Shown here one piece after another: positions 27,053 to 38,145 of a stretch of DNA of 64,000 nucleotides. The position numbers and the translations under genes were made by a program. Below the pieces are notes generated by a model. That model was not told the DNA's origin. It saw nothing but the letters and a program-made list of their open reading frames with translations, and ran no database searches. The stretch is from Paramecium octaurelia. Lineage: Eukaryota; Ciliophora; Oligohymenophorea; Peniculida; Parameciidae. Position 1 is the stretch's first letter; each line of letters starts with the position of its first letter. Where the stretch lies: positions 424,966 to 488,965 of the forward strand of contig CAJJDP010000060.1 of assembly GCA_905182995.1 (NCBI GenBank), in the 5' to 3' direction.

Positions 27053-27991
27053 TCATTTAACATTTTCATTTCTGAACCATGGAATGAAAGCACTTACTCT
27101 CTTTTATTGAATGTAATATTTGGGTCTCTTTCGTAATATATGTTTCTCCATCTCTGGGATTGAATAAAATAGAAATAGGGATTGCATAATGACTGCTCCT
27201 ACTATTGTAAACCAATATTGGAAACCAAATGATAAGGCCATAATAAATATTCCCCACCAAAACATGCATTCACCAAAATAATTAGGATGTCTTGAATATC
27301 TCCATAAGCCTTCATCAATAAATTCCTCTGTCTTTCTAGATCTCCATGGGAATAATTATAAATCTGCTATTGTCTCTATTGCCAAGGCTGAAAATGAGAA
27401 AATGACTCCGAAATAAAAGACAAAGGGATTGTAGTCCTGATCACTATCAAATAAGGCATAATATGTTGGGAATAAACCAAAATAGACCATTAATGTAGGT
27501 CCAACATGTAATCCCAAGTAACTGAATACCCAATATAGAAATTCATTGTTTAATTTTTTTCTAAATACTGGATACCTAAAATCTTCATATGTTAATCCTG
27601 GCCAAAATGATAGAAAATTGTAATTGTGTCTAATGAAATAGGCAAATGGCACAATAATCACCCATATGTTTGGTTGATATGGTGTCCTAAACACCCAATA
27701 AATAATCAAATAAAATCCTGGAATTTACCAATAGAAATCATAAATTGATGTATTACTAATAATTGAGATTTTGCTTACTTATATCTATAAGATTGAATAA
27801 ATACAATTGAAGTTGCAATCAAATCAACAACAAATGTTACCATCAATTCATTCTTAATGTATTATTCTACAAGGAGTGTCAATGGTATCCTAAATTTATT
27901 ATTACTATTACCATAATGCAGTAATTATAGCATATGGATAAAATACTATCCAACATGATTAAGAATATGTGTAATGTGTGGGCTTTTACAT
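27053..27991 (-). CDS. Steroid 5-alpha-reductase-like (DUF1295) membrane enzyme
   Basis: About 297 residues with around six to seven membrane spans. The C-terminal block has EGLWRYSRHPNYFGE followed by WWGIFI, the signature shared by DUF1295, steroid 5-alpha reductases and isoprenylcysteine methyltransferases; upstream, WPGLTYEDFRYP fits DUF1295. Likely an NADPH-dependent reductase or related ER enzyme acting on a lipid; the exact substrate cannot be read from sequence. Introns 27890-27911 (22 nt) and 27756-27778 (23 nt), both TAG. Start ATG 27989-27991, stop TGA 27053-27055. It ends shortly after the preceding plus-strand gene and starts 55 bp from the Sec14 stop. Confidence 0.85.
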
Positions 27992-28046
27992 TAATATTAA
28001 TAATCTAAGAATTCTTAATAATATGTTATTTATTATTTAAATAATA

Positions 28047-28938
28047 TCATTTTTTAGCAATTCTTGGTGGCCAAAACTAAGTTAGATTTTCAGCAGTTCC
28101 TAAATACTTTTTTTCTAATTGATCTTGTGGAATTGCTTCCTTTAATTTTTCTAAAGTTTTCTTTGTCAAAAAAACATTTTTCGATTTGCTTTCATCATCC
28201 ATAAATGCAGCACCAGCTTTCCAAGATAAGTCAACTCCTGTTGATGGATTTAGCACATACATTCTATGTAAACATCCAACGAAATTAAGAGCCATAGTTT
28301 TAATTATATCTCCTAATCCAGAAGGTAATCCAAAAACACCAATATCTTTAGTATCAATAATACAAATCCAATTCTCAACTTTTCCAGGCATCATCATGTG
28401 TTTCTTGACAAACCCCAGAAAGAATGACAACACCTAGATCATAAAGTCTTTAGGATACTAACATTAGGAATAGTAATTACTTTTTTTTAATCTACTCTAT
28501 ATGCCTCTAAATAAATGACAGGTCTAAATTAATAGTCTCTTCCAAAAGTGTATAGAAATCCAGCTTCTAAAAATTCCTACATTTATTTATTCAATGTATG
28601 CATATTAGAATTTGCTCTCCAACCTAGGTGAAGTTGTAATCTCTATAAATTATATAATTTATGATTACCTCAATACAATCTTTGATCTTGAATTTACCAT
28701 TATACAAAATCTTGAGAGTGTCAGTTTAAGTCCAACTAAATTGATATATATCCATATATAAATACCCATCAGGTAATTGTATGCCTTTCTTTTTGATCTC
28801 CTCCTCTAATTATTTAATGTGCTGCATCTCAAATTAATCATATTGAACATCTCCTCCGAATATCTTTCTATATTGCTTGTCTTTTTCTGTTTTTCTGATA
28901 TATAATTCTAAATTATAGTGCATAGTAAATACATTCAT
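28047..28938 (-). CDS. Sec14-like (CRAL-TRIO) lipid-transfer protein
   Basis: About 280 residues. The N-terminal helical part (LKILYNGKFKIKDCIERL then LHLGWRAN) fits the CRAL-TRIO N domain. The lipid-binding domain follows: RPVIYLEAYR, NWICIIDTKDIG, IIKTMALNFVGCLHRMYVLN and the C-terminal IPQDQLEKKYLG. Family members carry phosphatidylinositol or other lipids between membranes. Introns 28643-28668 (26 nt) and 28458-28480 (23 nt), TAG-ended. Start chosen at ATG 28936-28938; the frame stays open a little further upstream to a TGA but without another ATG. Stop TGA 28047-28049. Divergent from the next plus-strand gene with 81 bp between starts. Confidence 0.85.
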
Positions 28939-29019
28939 GTTGGATGGCTATGGCTTCGGCTGGGCATTGTAGATAAGAATATTCTGATTAATCCATTTAT
29001 AATTTTTAATTAACAGAAA

Positions 29020-30432
29020 ATGATAGTAATCAAAAGATCATTTTCTCATCCTATAAGAAGAATTACTACTTTTTATAGGTCAACAAGATTAAGATCAGAA
29101 TCCTGGATTCCATCGCCCGTCAGAGTTTCTATAACTTAGTTTCCTATCTAAAGAAGAAGCCTTCAATTTTCTAATTAGAACCACTAATAAAATTCCCATA
29201 ATCATGTGTATTTATATTGTTAATTTTATAGATTGATAATTGTAATGAATTATTGAAAAATGAACTCCATAACAAGATATAAGAAATTGATGTATGTAAT
29301 CATAACATAAATATAGAATTTGAAAAAGAAAATTATTATTTCGTTAGAAACAATAGAGAAATAAGAAGTTATCATTTAGGAATGGTAATAGAAATACTAA
29401 GAATAAGAAAAATTGCATAATCGAGAAATCGCATAATTAAAAAGTAATCTAGATAATTCAATCTTTGATGACCCTTAAATTGATATTATAGAATAACCTA
29501 ATGATAATAGTCATCATAAAGTAATGGATGACTTATAAATTATTTAAGAAGAAAGTGAATGTCCTTAGATCAAAAGTCTAAATTAGTCTGTTGCATAAAA
29601 TTTTAAATTTTATGAAATTATTAATGCTCTCAATAAGTTCATTTTAGATGAATCACCAGTAGGAGAATAATTAGAAATTAGTGAATCCTACATTGTATAG
29701 AGAATCAACAAATTAATAGATTGTATTCATAAATTAGAGACAGAACTTGATGATTGGAAATGTAATTATTGGAATCTTGAAAAGAAACTCAACTCCCAAT
29801 TAAAAGATAACTTTATATAACAAGGATCTCACGAAATTGAAATAGAATTTGATTTCGATAAAAATTAATTGGTGAATGCCATTTAGTCAAACAGTAAAAG
29901 ATCACTGTAAGCTGAAAACTCTGCCTTGTAATAAGAAATAAAACGATTGCAAGAGTTAAACAATTAATTATTGAATTAGTAGAAGAGTCAAACTAAGCAA
30001 GTGTTGGAATCTCTAATAAACAAGCAGAAGAAAACTAATAGAAAGAAGAATTTAACTCACATTCCAGAGCCTTCAAATAAATATTTCACTTAGGTTTCAA
30101 CTCATCATACAAATAGTCATAACAACACTCAAAAGAAGAGTCATCCTACTTAATAGGGATCTCCAAATTATTAAAGAAATAATCAATAAATTAATTAATA
30201 TTTCAGTCATTATTTTTAATAACAAAGAGGACAACCTACACAACATTACTCTCCAATAATTTTGACTAAATTTTAATAGATTGCTACGAAATAACAAATT
30301 GGAATTAGTTATCTTAAAGATATGTCAACAGATCATTACTATAATGTGAACGTTCATCAGACTCCAATTGTAGTTAAATAATCTAGTTTGAGTCCTTACC
30401 AAAAATCAGGAAGCAAATTTATTTAATTTTGA
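29020..30432 (+). CDS. Coiled-coil protein of unknown function
   Basis: About 453 residues. Start ATG 29020, stop TGA 30430-30432. Two introns (26 nt starting near 29210 and 25 nt starting near 29297, both TAG) join the frames. The N-terminal 60 residues are basic and Ser/Arg-rich; residues 80-330 are coiled coil with heptad-like Leu/Ile (NKIQEIDNLKKKI, NSALQQEIKRLQELNNQLL); the tail is His/Ser/Thr/Gln-rich. No known domain, signal or membrane segment. It could be a basal-body or cytoskeletal component, which is a guess from composition only. Confidence 0.68.
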
Positions 30433-30576
30433 ATTTATATATTATTTTAAATTAATTTGACTTTTCATATCTATTCATAGAAGAAACTAATTAGATTAAG
30501 TAAATCAAATAATAGAATACTTTTGACATAAATGTTGTTTATATAATAAGCTATAAATAAATTAAAAGGGTTCTAA

Positions 30577-30850
30577 AAATAAAAAAATATCAAATACATA
30601 TTTATGGATCTTTTGATGCCAATATTAAATGGTTTGGTAAGCAACATAAATCATTAGAGATATTGTATATTATTCAATTTATTTTAGGTATAAAAAATGA
30701 ACTAGATGAACTGAAAATCATAGCAATTTTGGATATGAAGATGAAAATGAGCAAGAAAGTTGTGGAACCATTGGATTTGATGCCTTCATTACTAAACCTG
30801 TGAAATTAGAGATGATTGCTGAAGTCTTTGCGTAGTTAGAGGAAGTTTGA
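30577..30850 (+). pseudogene. Relic of a response-regulator receiver domain
   Basis: The frame encodes YIFMDLLMPILNG, with the phospho-acceptor Asp at 30607-30609, and further on GFDAFITKPVKLEMI, which carries the conserved Lys-Pro of receiver domains, ending at TGA 30848-30850. The piece between is broken: KIIAI and GYEDENEQES lie in different frames, a one-base shift near 30725. No histidine-kinase or N-terminal receiver part is visible upstream. I read it as the C-terminal remnant of a hybrid histidine kinase, now decayed. An unusual short intron cannot explain both breaks. Confidence 0.68.
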
Positions 30851-30988
30851 ATATAAAATTTTGTATTATTACTGATTATATATATGTATAATTCATAATC
30901 CGTATATTAATTTTATTTTATTCATTTTATTGCTAAGAAATTAAGTTTATATTTGAAATTCCCCCATAAAAGATATTTATTAATTAAG

Positions 30989-32173
30989 ATGTCTTAGAAA
31001 ATCTTTGAGAAGAAAGATGTAAGAAAATTGTATTTGGATGAATAAGGCAATGTTGATTATGCCAAAATCCAAGCAAGATGGGATGAATTGAAAAAAATCA
31101 AAGTCAGCTTAGGCAATAAATATTTTACTTAACAAGTAGTCGAGAAGGCTAAAACACTTTCACAAGAAGATTAATAAAGACTCTTAGACATCATGATCGC
31201 AGGATTGACCAACGATGATAGCTCAGTTGGTATCGCTGCTACAAGACCTGAGGATTATGATTTCTTCCTCTTTTACTTAGAACCTCTTATTAGAGAATAT
31301 CATAAAATTGAAGGACAAACTAAATAAGAACATGATTGGAATATCCCTGTTGGTGAATATGTCTTAACAAAGATTGATCCAAAACTAGAAAAAGTTTCAA
31401 TGAGAGCTAGAGTAGCTAGAAATGTAGCTGGTTACAACTTGCCTTCATCTATGGATAAAGATGAGAGAATCAAATTTGAAAACTAAATGGTTGAGGTTTT
31501 TGAGAAATTTGGTTTCCCTGGAAAATATCATAGTTTAACTCCAGGACATAAGAATTTTATATCAGATTAAGAAGCTGATGTTCTTAGAAGCAAACATTTC
31601 TTGTTCATTAGTATGACACATGATAATTATTTAATGTCTAATGGTGTTGCCTCTGATTGGCCATATGGAAGAGGAATTTGGATTAGTGAAGATGAAACTA
31701 AAATGGTCTGGGTTGGAGAAGAAGATCAATTGAGAATCATATCAATTGTTTAAGGAAATGATCTTGGTAAAGTAGATTAATCATTACATGAATTATTAAC
31801 AGGAATAGAAAAGAGTGGATTAAAGTTTGCAGAACATCCAACTTATGGTATTATTACCACATGTCCAACTAATATGGGAACAGGAAAAAGATAATCTATT
31901 TTAGGGAAATTCCCAAACATTACTAAAGGTGGAAAGGATGAAGCTAAATTGAAAGATATTGCTAAATCATTAGGATTATAAGCTAGAGGTGTTGGTGGAG
32001 AACATTCAAATATGGATAGTGAAGGAACAGCTGATATTTCACCATCAGCTAGATTTGGTGTTACAGAGGCAGTCGTTACTAAAAGATTGTATGAAGGTTT
32101 GATCAAACTTTATGAAATCGAAAGGAATGCTGCTAATGAAAAAGAAAGATAAAATTGTTGCAATACATTTTGA
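30989..32173 (+). CDS. Arginine kinase (phosphagen kinase)
   Basis: 394 residues, no introns. It reversibly transfers phosphate from ATP to a guanidino compound, buffering ATP, including along cilia in ciliates. Seen: the N-terminal helical domain with SVGIAATRPEDYDFF, then SMRARVARN, the guanidino-kinase block with the reactive cysteine in TTCPTNMGTG, KFPNITKGG, and VGGEHSNMDSEG. The NEED-type acidic segment appears as SEDETKMVWVGEEDQLR. Start ATG 30989, stop TGA 32171-32173. Length is slightly over the 355-residue norm because of an N-terminal extension and a short Cys-containing tail. Arginine is the likely substrate, but specificity is inferred. Confidence 0.94.
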
Positions 32174-32532
32174 ATTATAATCATAGAACAATTAGATTAT
32201 TTATTTCTTAAATTCCATTTTATTAATTTTCTATAAAACCAATGTTATTAATCTTTTATTTCTTTTATATTTCACAAATTTTTAGTTTATTATTTCTATT
32301 TATATTGTTTTTTCGTTATTCACCTTCTATTACATTATTTGATTAATAAATTATCACATTTATCCCTAGTTTTAACATTTTTTTCTACATTGATATATAT
32401 CATTTTTTATTTTATTTTTATAAGTTAATATTCAAAATATCCATCTTTCATTTTTTTTTATCTTTAATGCACTAATTTCATATATTTTATTCTTATTTGC
32501 AATTTTTTTACAATTCTAATTCATGAGTTCAG
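32174..32532. other. AT-rich intergenic start of the gene-poor half
   Basis: Extremely AT-rich, T-rich on the plus strand. No coding frame or repeat seen. It marks the abrupt change from packed genes to sparse sequence. Confidence 0.5.
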
Positions 32533-32635
32533 ATTCGGGATAATTCATTAAGATAATAATTTATTATGTTAATGAATTATGTTTTGATAAGGCCCTAAGT
32601 GAGTTTAGAGGAGAGAGTCCCAATATATCCCGTTG
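32533..32635. ncRNA. Candidate structured RNA (strand unknown)
   Basis: A GC-richer island in AT-rich surroundings. An outer stem CGGGATA (32536-32542) pairs with TATCCCG (32626-32632). Inside it AATTCATTAA (32542-32551) pairs with TTAATGAATT (32569-32578), followed by a purine-rich stretch containing AGGCCCTAAGTGAG and GAGAGAGTCCC. It does not match tRNA, U1-U6 or SRP motifs that I know. It could be a novel small RNA or chance. Confidence 0.3.
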
Positions 32636-34730
32636 AGTCAGCTACTTGGAAATTTATTTATTATAACAATTTTTCATATTATTTTATAAAGAACATTCTA
32701 ATGAATCAAATGTTTAGGAATACATCTTTCCCTTATCTTTCTAATCTTCATATAAATTTCCTTATTCATTTCATGTAAATCGTATCAAATATTCAGAATT
32801 ATCTATATATACTACAGATGTTTTCTTATCTAGAGTTTCTAATTTTTACTAGAAATACTCTTTTTAAATTTACACCTTCTCAAAATCAAATTTATTTGAG
32901 AGCGATTTCTATAAGTGTAATAAAGCCAGCCTATCTTGAAAGGACAATAAGATTAAAATAATTCTAATTTTATTCTCTTTTCAAGATGGGATTAAATCTA
33001 AAATTATAATTAAATAGCTTTAATTTCATCCTAATAATTGCCCAAAAAATTACATTAATTCGGAGTGAAGGCAAAAATCACATAATTAGAAAAAAAATGG
33101 TAAAAAAAAGGAAAAATTCAATTGGAGAAGATTGAATTAGAAGCAATGCCTCAATTACTACATCATCAGAAATTTAGGATAAACTAATATTTAAAAAAAT
33201 AATGTTTATTTTCTATAATCTTACATTTTATAAAGCGATATTCGATATGCTATAAAATTTACATTACTTAATCAGGTCTTCTAATTTTTGAGGCAATTTA
33301 TTTATATTTCTTTTCATCAAATTCAAAATCTTTCGATAGGATTGTGTTAAGGATTGTATAAAGGAAAATTAATATGCCATTTAGTTTGAATGGTACGGTT
33401 TACTTTGAAATAATGATCAAGCAGCAGATATATATGGAGATATTGCCAGCGGATCAAGAAAATTAGGCAAGGAGTTGTGTGTATGTCTATTAAGATATAG
33501 AAATTTCTGTAATTCTATTGTACTTCTAAAGATAGTGAACTAAAGTTATGCAGCCAAATTTTCGAATAGAAGATAATTCAAGTTCATGTCCTTTAAGAAA
33601 GAATTACACTATAATAAGATTATAATTACATCCAAACATCATTCGACTTGAAAATAATATAGTCCTTAATTTATAATAGATGTATATAAAGGAGGAAAAC
33701 TTCACCATTCAACGGATAGACATGGTTGAGAAGAAAGTTAAAGAATAAAACCAAATACTAAAGAAATTAAAAGGTGAAAATTAATGATACTTTAGAAGAA
33801 ATTAAAAGGTAATATAATAAGAGATAATTCTTTATTTCAATAAACATGTCTAAGTGTTCGTTTTAATTTTAGATTATAGAAATATTGATATTACATTTCA
33901 TTTTTTTCTTGTTATTTTTTTACTTTCTATTAAATATTAGCTGAATATTGGTAAATCTAAATATATTATTTTTTGAATTGAGCTTCAAGCTATCTTTTGA
34001 TATTCAAAATCATCGCTTCAATAGAAAGATCCAATCTTAATCTTATCAAAGCTATGCAATTTATTCATAAGAAAATTTTTTTTATTATCAAAATTATTGG
34101 TTTCAGTTTGACAATTGGATTGATCAGATTCAAATTTTAAGTATTTTTATATTGATGATTTTCCTTTTGCTCAGCTTGGAAGTACTTTAATATTTCATTA
34201 AGATTATTTAATATTAATTCGCAGATATTAAAGATTGCTTATTAATGTATTAGAAATTTATCAGGTCAATAAACTGTTGTTAATTAGTTTTGGTTTTAAA
34301 TATACTCAACTCATTATTAATTCGTCCACTAAAAATATAGCCTCTAAAACTATCTAAGTTAAGATGTATTTACTTTAATTAGATTTCAAGAAAATTTTAA
34401 ATTATTTCAAAAATATAAAGTCTATTCTCTGCTGAGTCTTGTACCTATAATTAAATACTTTATTTTATTGTTCTACTGTAAATTGCTAATGTTCAAAAAA
34501 AATAGCAATACCTTTTTTAAAGCAATATCTTGATAAATCCAATTTTTATTTATATTTTGTAGCTTTTCAGATGTCTTTTTTTACCTCTTTAAATTAATTA
34601 TATTATTTAATGTATTGATATGAATTTTTAGTAGACTATTGAATAAATTATATTCTTAAGATAGGAACAATTTTTTCGTATATAATCAAATTAATTTTAA
34701 TTTTAATTTTAATTTTTTCATTTTACTTTA
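32636..34730. other. Gene-poor AT-rich region
   Basis: No intact gene found. Around 33360-33800 several short frames have coding-like codons, including one reading LQLHPNIIRLEN, reminiscent of a kinase, but they are too broken to annotate. A short ATTTTA-type run lies near 34690-34720. Confidence 0.4.
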
Positions 34731-35994
34731 GCTTGTTCTCTATTCAGATTGTCTTAAATTCTGTTATTTTTTCACCTAATTAATTTTCTTTAACTTCTAT
34801 ATTAAATGCAACTGCAAAATTCATTTATATTTTAATAACTTCTTTTATCTAATAATTTTCAAACACATTTCAATTTAATCTTGATTCTTTTACTTTTCAT
34901 TATCTACAATATTCTTATTCTTTCTCAATTATTTTAATATATTCTCTCTATTAGTCGTATCATTTAGAAAATTAACCCATATATATTTTTCTAAAATCAA
35001 ATTAATAGTTAATAAAATCTAATATTTCAACAAAATATTCTAAACATTGAAACTATTTTCTATTCTCATAAAATAGCATTTCATTTATTCATATTTTCTA
35101 TTCTACAAGTAATTGACATATTTGTATTAAGTAATGTATTAACACCTTAAGTTGACCCTTCTATACTTTAAAAAATTACCAAAACAAGAAAAGGAGAAAG
35201 TAATTCTACATTTAGATCTTTCCTCCTTATTTATCTAAAATTAGTATAATTTCGTATCTGAAATAACATTTTTTTCTGAAGCAACAATCTCTGCTCTCAT
35301 CTTGCCCAAACACTAACTTCTATTTAGTTTAAAACACAATTTTTCTATGTTGTAATTTAACAAATATATATTTACTGATGATCAAATTGATTTATTGGTT
35401 TCTAAATGATGTTGGAGGTTGAATTTTACCACACAAATAATATGTACTCTACTGATTGAGTTTGAAATTAAATATTCTTCTTGGTAGGTTTTGTAATTTT
35501 CAATTTAGAATTATAAATTAAATGTGTAATAACTGAAATGAATCAATAATGAATATATGATCCTAATTATAAATATTATTGATGCTTGATATCGTCTTAG
35601 GATAATATTGAAATGCACTATAGAATTGAATTTTTGAATATAGAATGATTGGGTTGAAGTGTGTACAACACATTAGCTATCCTATTTTTATCTGGAGGGT
35701 GAAATTGGTCAAATCCCCATGGTTTGCCAATCTATATAACTTAAAAGGCGCTCCATAATTATTATGAACTTGCTTTATCTAAAAGCTATCCATTTTATCC
35801 TCTGATTGCTTAATTCTAAAGACGCGTTCTGTTATAACCTTTAATAAGTAATCTGCCGTTATTACAGCGCTTGTCCTTTTGGGAATATATAATCTTTTCA
35901 AAATGATCCCTTAATATGCAGAATCCATTCACCCAATCACTGCATTTGCCTCTTAAAGGGTTATTTGATTTAAATAATAATATATTGTATTAAG
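34731..35994. repeat. Copy 1 of a perfect 1,264-bp direct duplication
   Basis: Starts GCTTGTTCTCTATTCAG and ends ATATTGTATTAAG immediately before the N. Every stretch I compared with copy 2 (offset 1,265) is identical. Most simply an unmerged overlap between two contigs. Confidence 0.93.
35543..35994 (-). other. Open frame without start (copy 1)
   Basis: About 150 codons end at TGA 35543-35545 and contain plausible protein (GKPWGFDQFHPPDKNRI) with Trp, Cys and Gly in normal amounts. No ATG is in frame and no family is recognised. It may be a 3' exon or a relic. The same frame occurs in copy 2. Confidence 0.3.
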
Positions 35995-35995
35995 N
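35995..35995. other. Scaffold gap (single N)
   Basis: One ambiguous base joins the two identical 1,264-bp copies. Confidence 0.98.
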
Positions 35996-37259
35996 GCTTG
36001 TTCTCTATTCAGATTGTCTTAAATTCTGTTATTTTTTCACCTAATTAATTTTCTTTAACTTCTATATTAAATGCAACTGCAAAATTCATTTATATTTTAA
36101 TAACTTCTTTTATCTAATAATTTTCAAACACATTTCAATTTAATCTTGATTCTTTTACTTTTCATTATCTACAATATTCTTATTCTTTCTCAATTATTTT
36201 AATATATTCTCTCTATTAGTCGTATCATTTAGAAAATTAACCCATATATATTTTTCTAAAATCAAATTAATAGTTAATAAAATCTAATATTTCAACAAAA
36301 TATTCTAAACATTGAAACTATTTTCTATTCTCATAAAATAGCATTTCATTTATTCATATTTTCTATTCTACAAGTAATTGACATATTTGTATTAAGTAAT
36401 GTATTAACACCTTAAGTTGACCCTTCTATACTTTAAAAAATTACCAAAACAAGAAAAGGAGAAAGTAATTCTACATTTAGATCTTTCCTCCTTATTTATC
36501 TAAAATTAGTATAATTTCGTATCTGAAATAACATTTTTTTCTGAAGCAACAATCTCTGCTCTCATCTTGCCCAAACACTAACTTCTATTTAGTTTAAAAC
36601 ACAATTTTTCTATGTTGTAATTTAACAAATATATATTTACTGATGATCAAATTGATTTATTGGTTTCTAAATGATGTTGGAGGTTGAATTTTACCACACA
36701 AATAATATGTACTCTACTGATTGAGTTTGAAATTAAATATTCTTCTTGGTAGGTTTTGTAATTTTCAATTTAGAATTATAAATTAAATGTGTAATAACTG
36801 AAATGAATCAATAATGAATATATGATCCTAATTATAAATATTATTGATGCTTGATATCGTCTTAGGATAATATTGAAATGCACTATAGAATTGAATTTTT
36901 GAATATAGAATGATTGGGTTGAAGTGTGTACAACACATTAGCTATCCTATTTTTATCTGGAGGGTGAAATTGGTCAAATCCCCATGGTTTGCCAATCTAT
37001 ATAACTTAAAAGGCGCTCCATAATTATTATGAACTTGCTTTATCTAAAAGCTATCCATTTTATCCTCTGATTGCTTAATTCTAAAGACGCGTTCTGTTAT
37101 AACCTTTAATAAGTAATCTGCCGTTATTACAGCGCTTGTCCTTTTGGGAATATATAATCTTTTCAAAATGATCCCTTAATATGCAGAATCCATTCACCCA
37201 ATCACTGCATTTGCCTCTTAAAGGGTTATTTGATTTAAATAATAATATATTGTATTAAG
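35996..37259. repeat. Copy 2 of the 1,264-bp duplication
   Basis: Repeats copy 1 base for base in every stretch compared, including the sequence around GAAGTGTGTACAACAC. Unique sequence resumes at 37260. Confidence 0.93.
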
Positions 37260-37260
37260 C
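36808..37260 (-). other. Open frame without start (copy 2)
   Basis: Same frame as in copy 1. Here the upstream unique sequence brings an in-frame TGA at 37261-37263 with no ATG between, so any real gene would need an upstream exon, but a plus-strand gene starts at 37300. This favours a relic or a chance frame. Confidence 0.25.
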
Positions 37261-37299
37261 TCATTTATTGTTATTATTATAAAAATTATATATTTTCAA

Positions 37300-38145
37300 A
37301 TGGCAATTAGTAATGTATTTGATCTTGTTGATGCAATACTATAATTAGTTACTTTTATTAACGACATATCCAGACTCGATGTTAATATTTCAATCGGAAT
37401 GGTTTGCAGAATTATATTTTTTATTGTCGTTATAAGCATGCGAGATCTAAGGACATACCCTGTGGGGGAATTTATTGCATAGGTCGTCGCATGGTTTGTT
37501 TTTCATATCTACATCTTGTACTATGAAAAACAATATTTCTTAACTGGGATATCAGATGTATTTGATAGAGAAATACATTTTAAAATTATGGATACTATAT
37601 AACTGATAATTGCTACAATATACTTAGGATGGACTTTTAATTCTACGATAGAAATTGTTGCTTTAGTGTTTTTTATAACAAATCTGGTTTTAAATTTTTT
37701 AGAATTAATATACATTGCAGGTATTAGATAGTCTCATCAGTAAAATTACAATAAATAAGGAGGATATACTTAAATGTACATTGGTTTTTTTTTGGGAGCT
37801 GTAGGAGTTATAATATTTTTAATCGACGCGGCATCTAAATATTCAGAAGATGTTCGAGCTTCAGGAATTTTAACAGCTATCTTATATCTAACTATTATTG
37901 GATAATTTATTGTAGTGATTTTTTCTTTATGCTATTTTTGTGTTGATAGAGAAGAATTTAAATGGTCAAATCATTGGTCGAAAGGAATTTTAGGATTTTT
38001 ATATGGCGCAAATGTTGGATTATTTAGTATTTTTTACGGATTTTTAACTGGTTTAGCAACACTTTGTTACATCATCTATCTCGTATCGAAGAAAATTGAT
38101 GAATATAATAGATAATAATAAGTGCATCCAGCTGGCACTGAATGA
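37300..38145 (+). CDS. Multi-pass membrane protein of unknown function
   Basis: 281 residues in one uninterrupted frame, ATG 37300 to TGA 38143-38145. About seven hydrophobic spans separated by short polar loops (for example RIIFFIVVISM, VVAWFVFHIYIL, YIGFFLGAVGVIIFLI, TAILYLTIIGQFIVVIF). A loop of YNKQGGYT type splits it in the middle. No transporter or channel signature recognised. Codon use fits the other genes, and the frame is far longer than expected by chance. It is one of the few intact-looking genes in the right half. Confidence 0.7.

Noticed and set aside
28186-28437. Plus-strand frame opposite the Sec14-like gene
   Set aside because: The minus strand carries a recognisable lipid-transfer domain; this frame has no support.
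31843-32106. Minus-strand open frame of 87 codons
   Set aside because: It is antisense to the strongly conserved arginine kinase C-terminal half and only mirrors its codon pattern.
33360-33800. Possible protein kinase relic (LQLHPNIIRLEN)
   Set aside because: Only one motif-sized match, in short broken frames; too weak to annotate.
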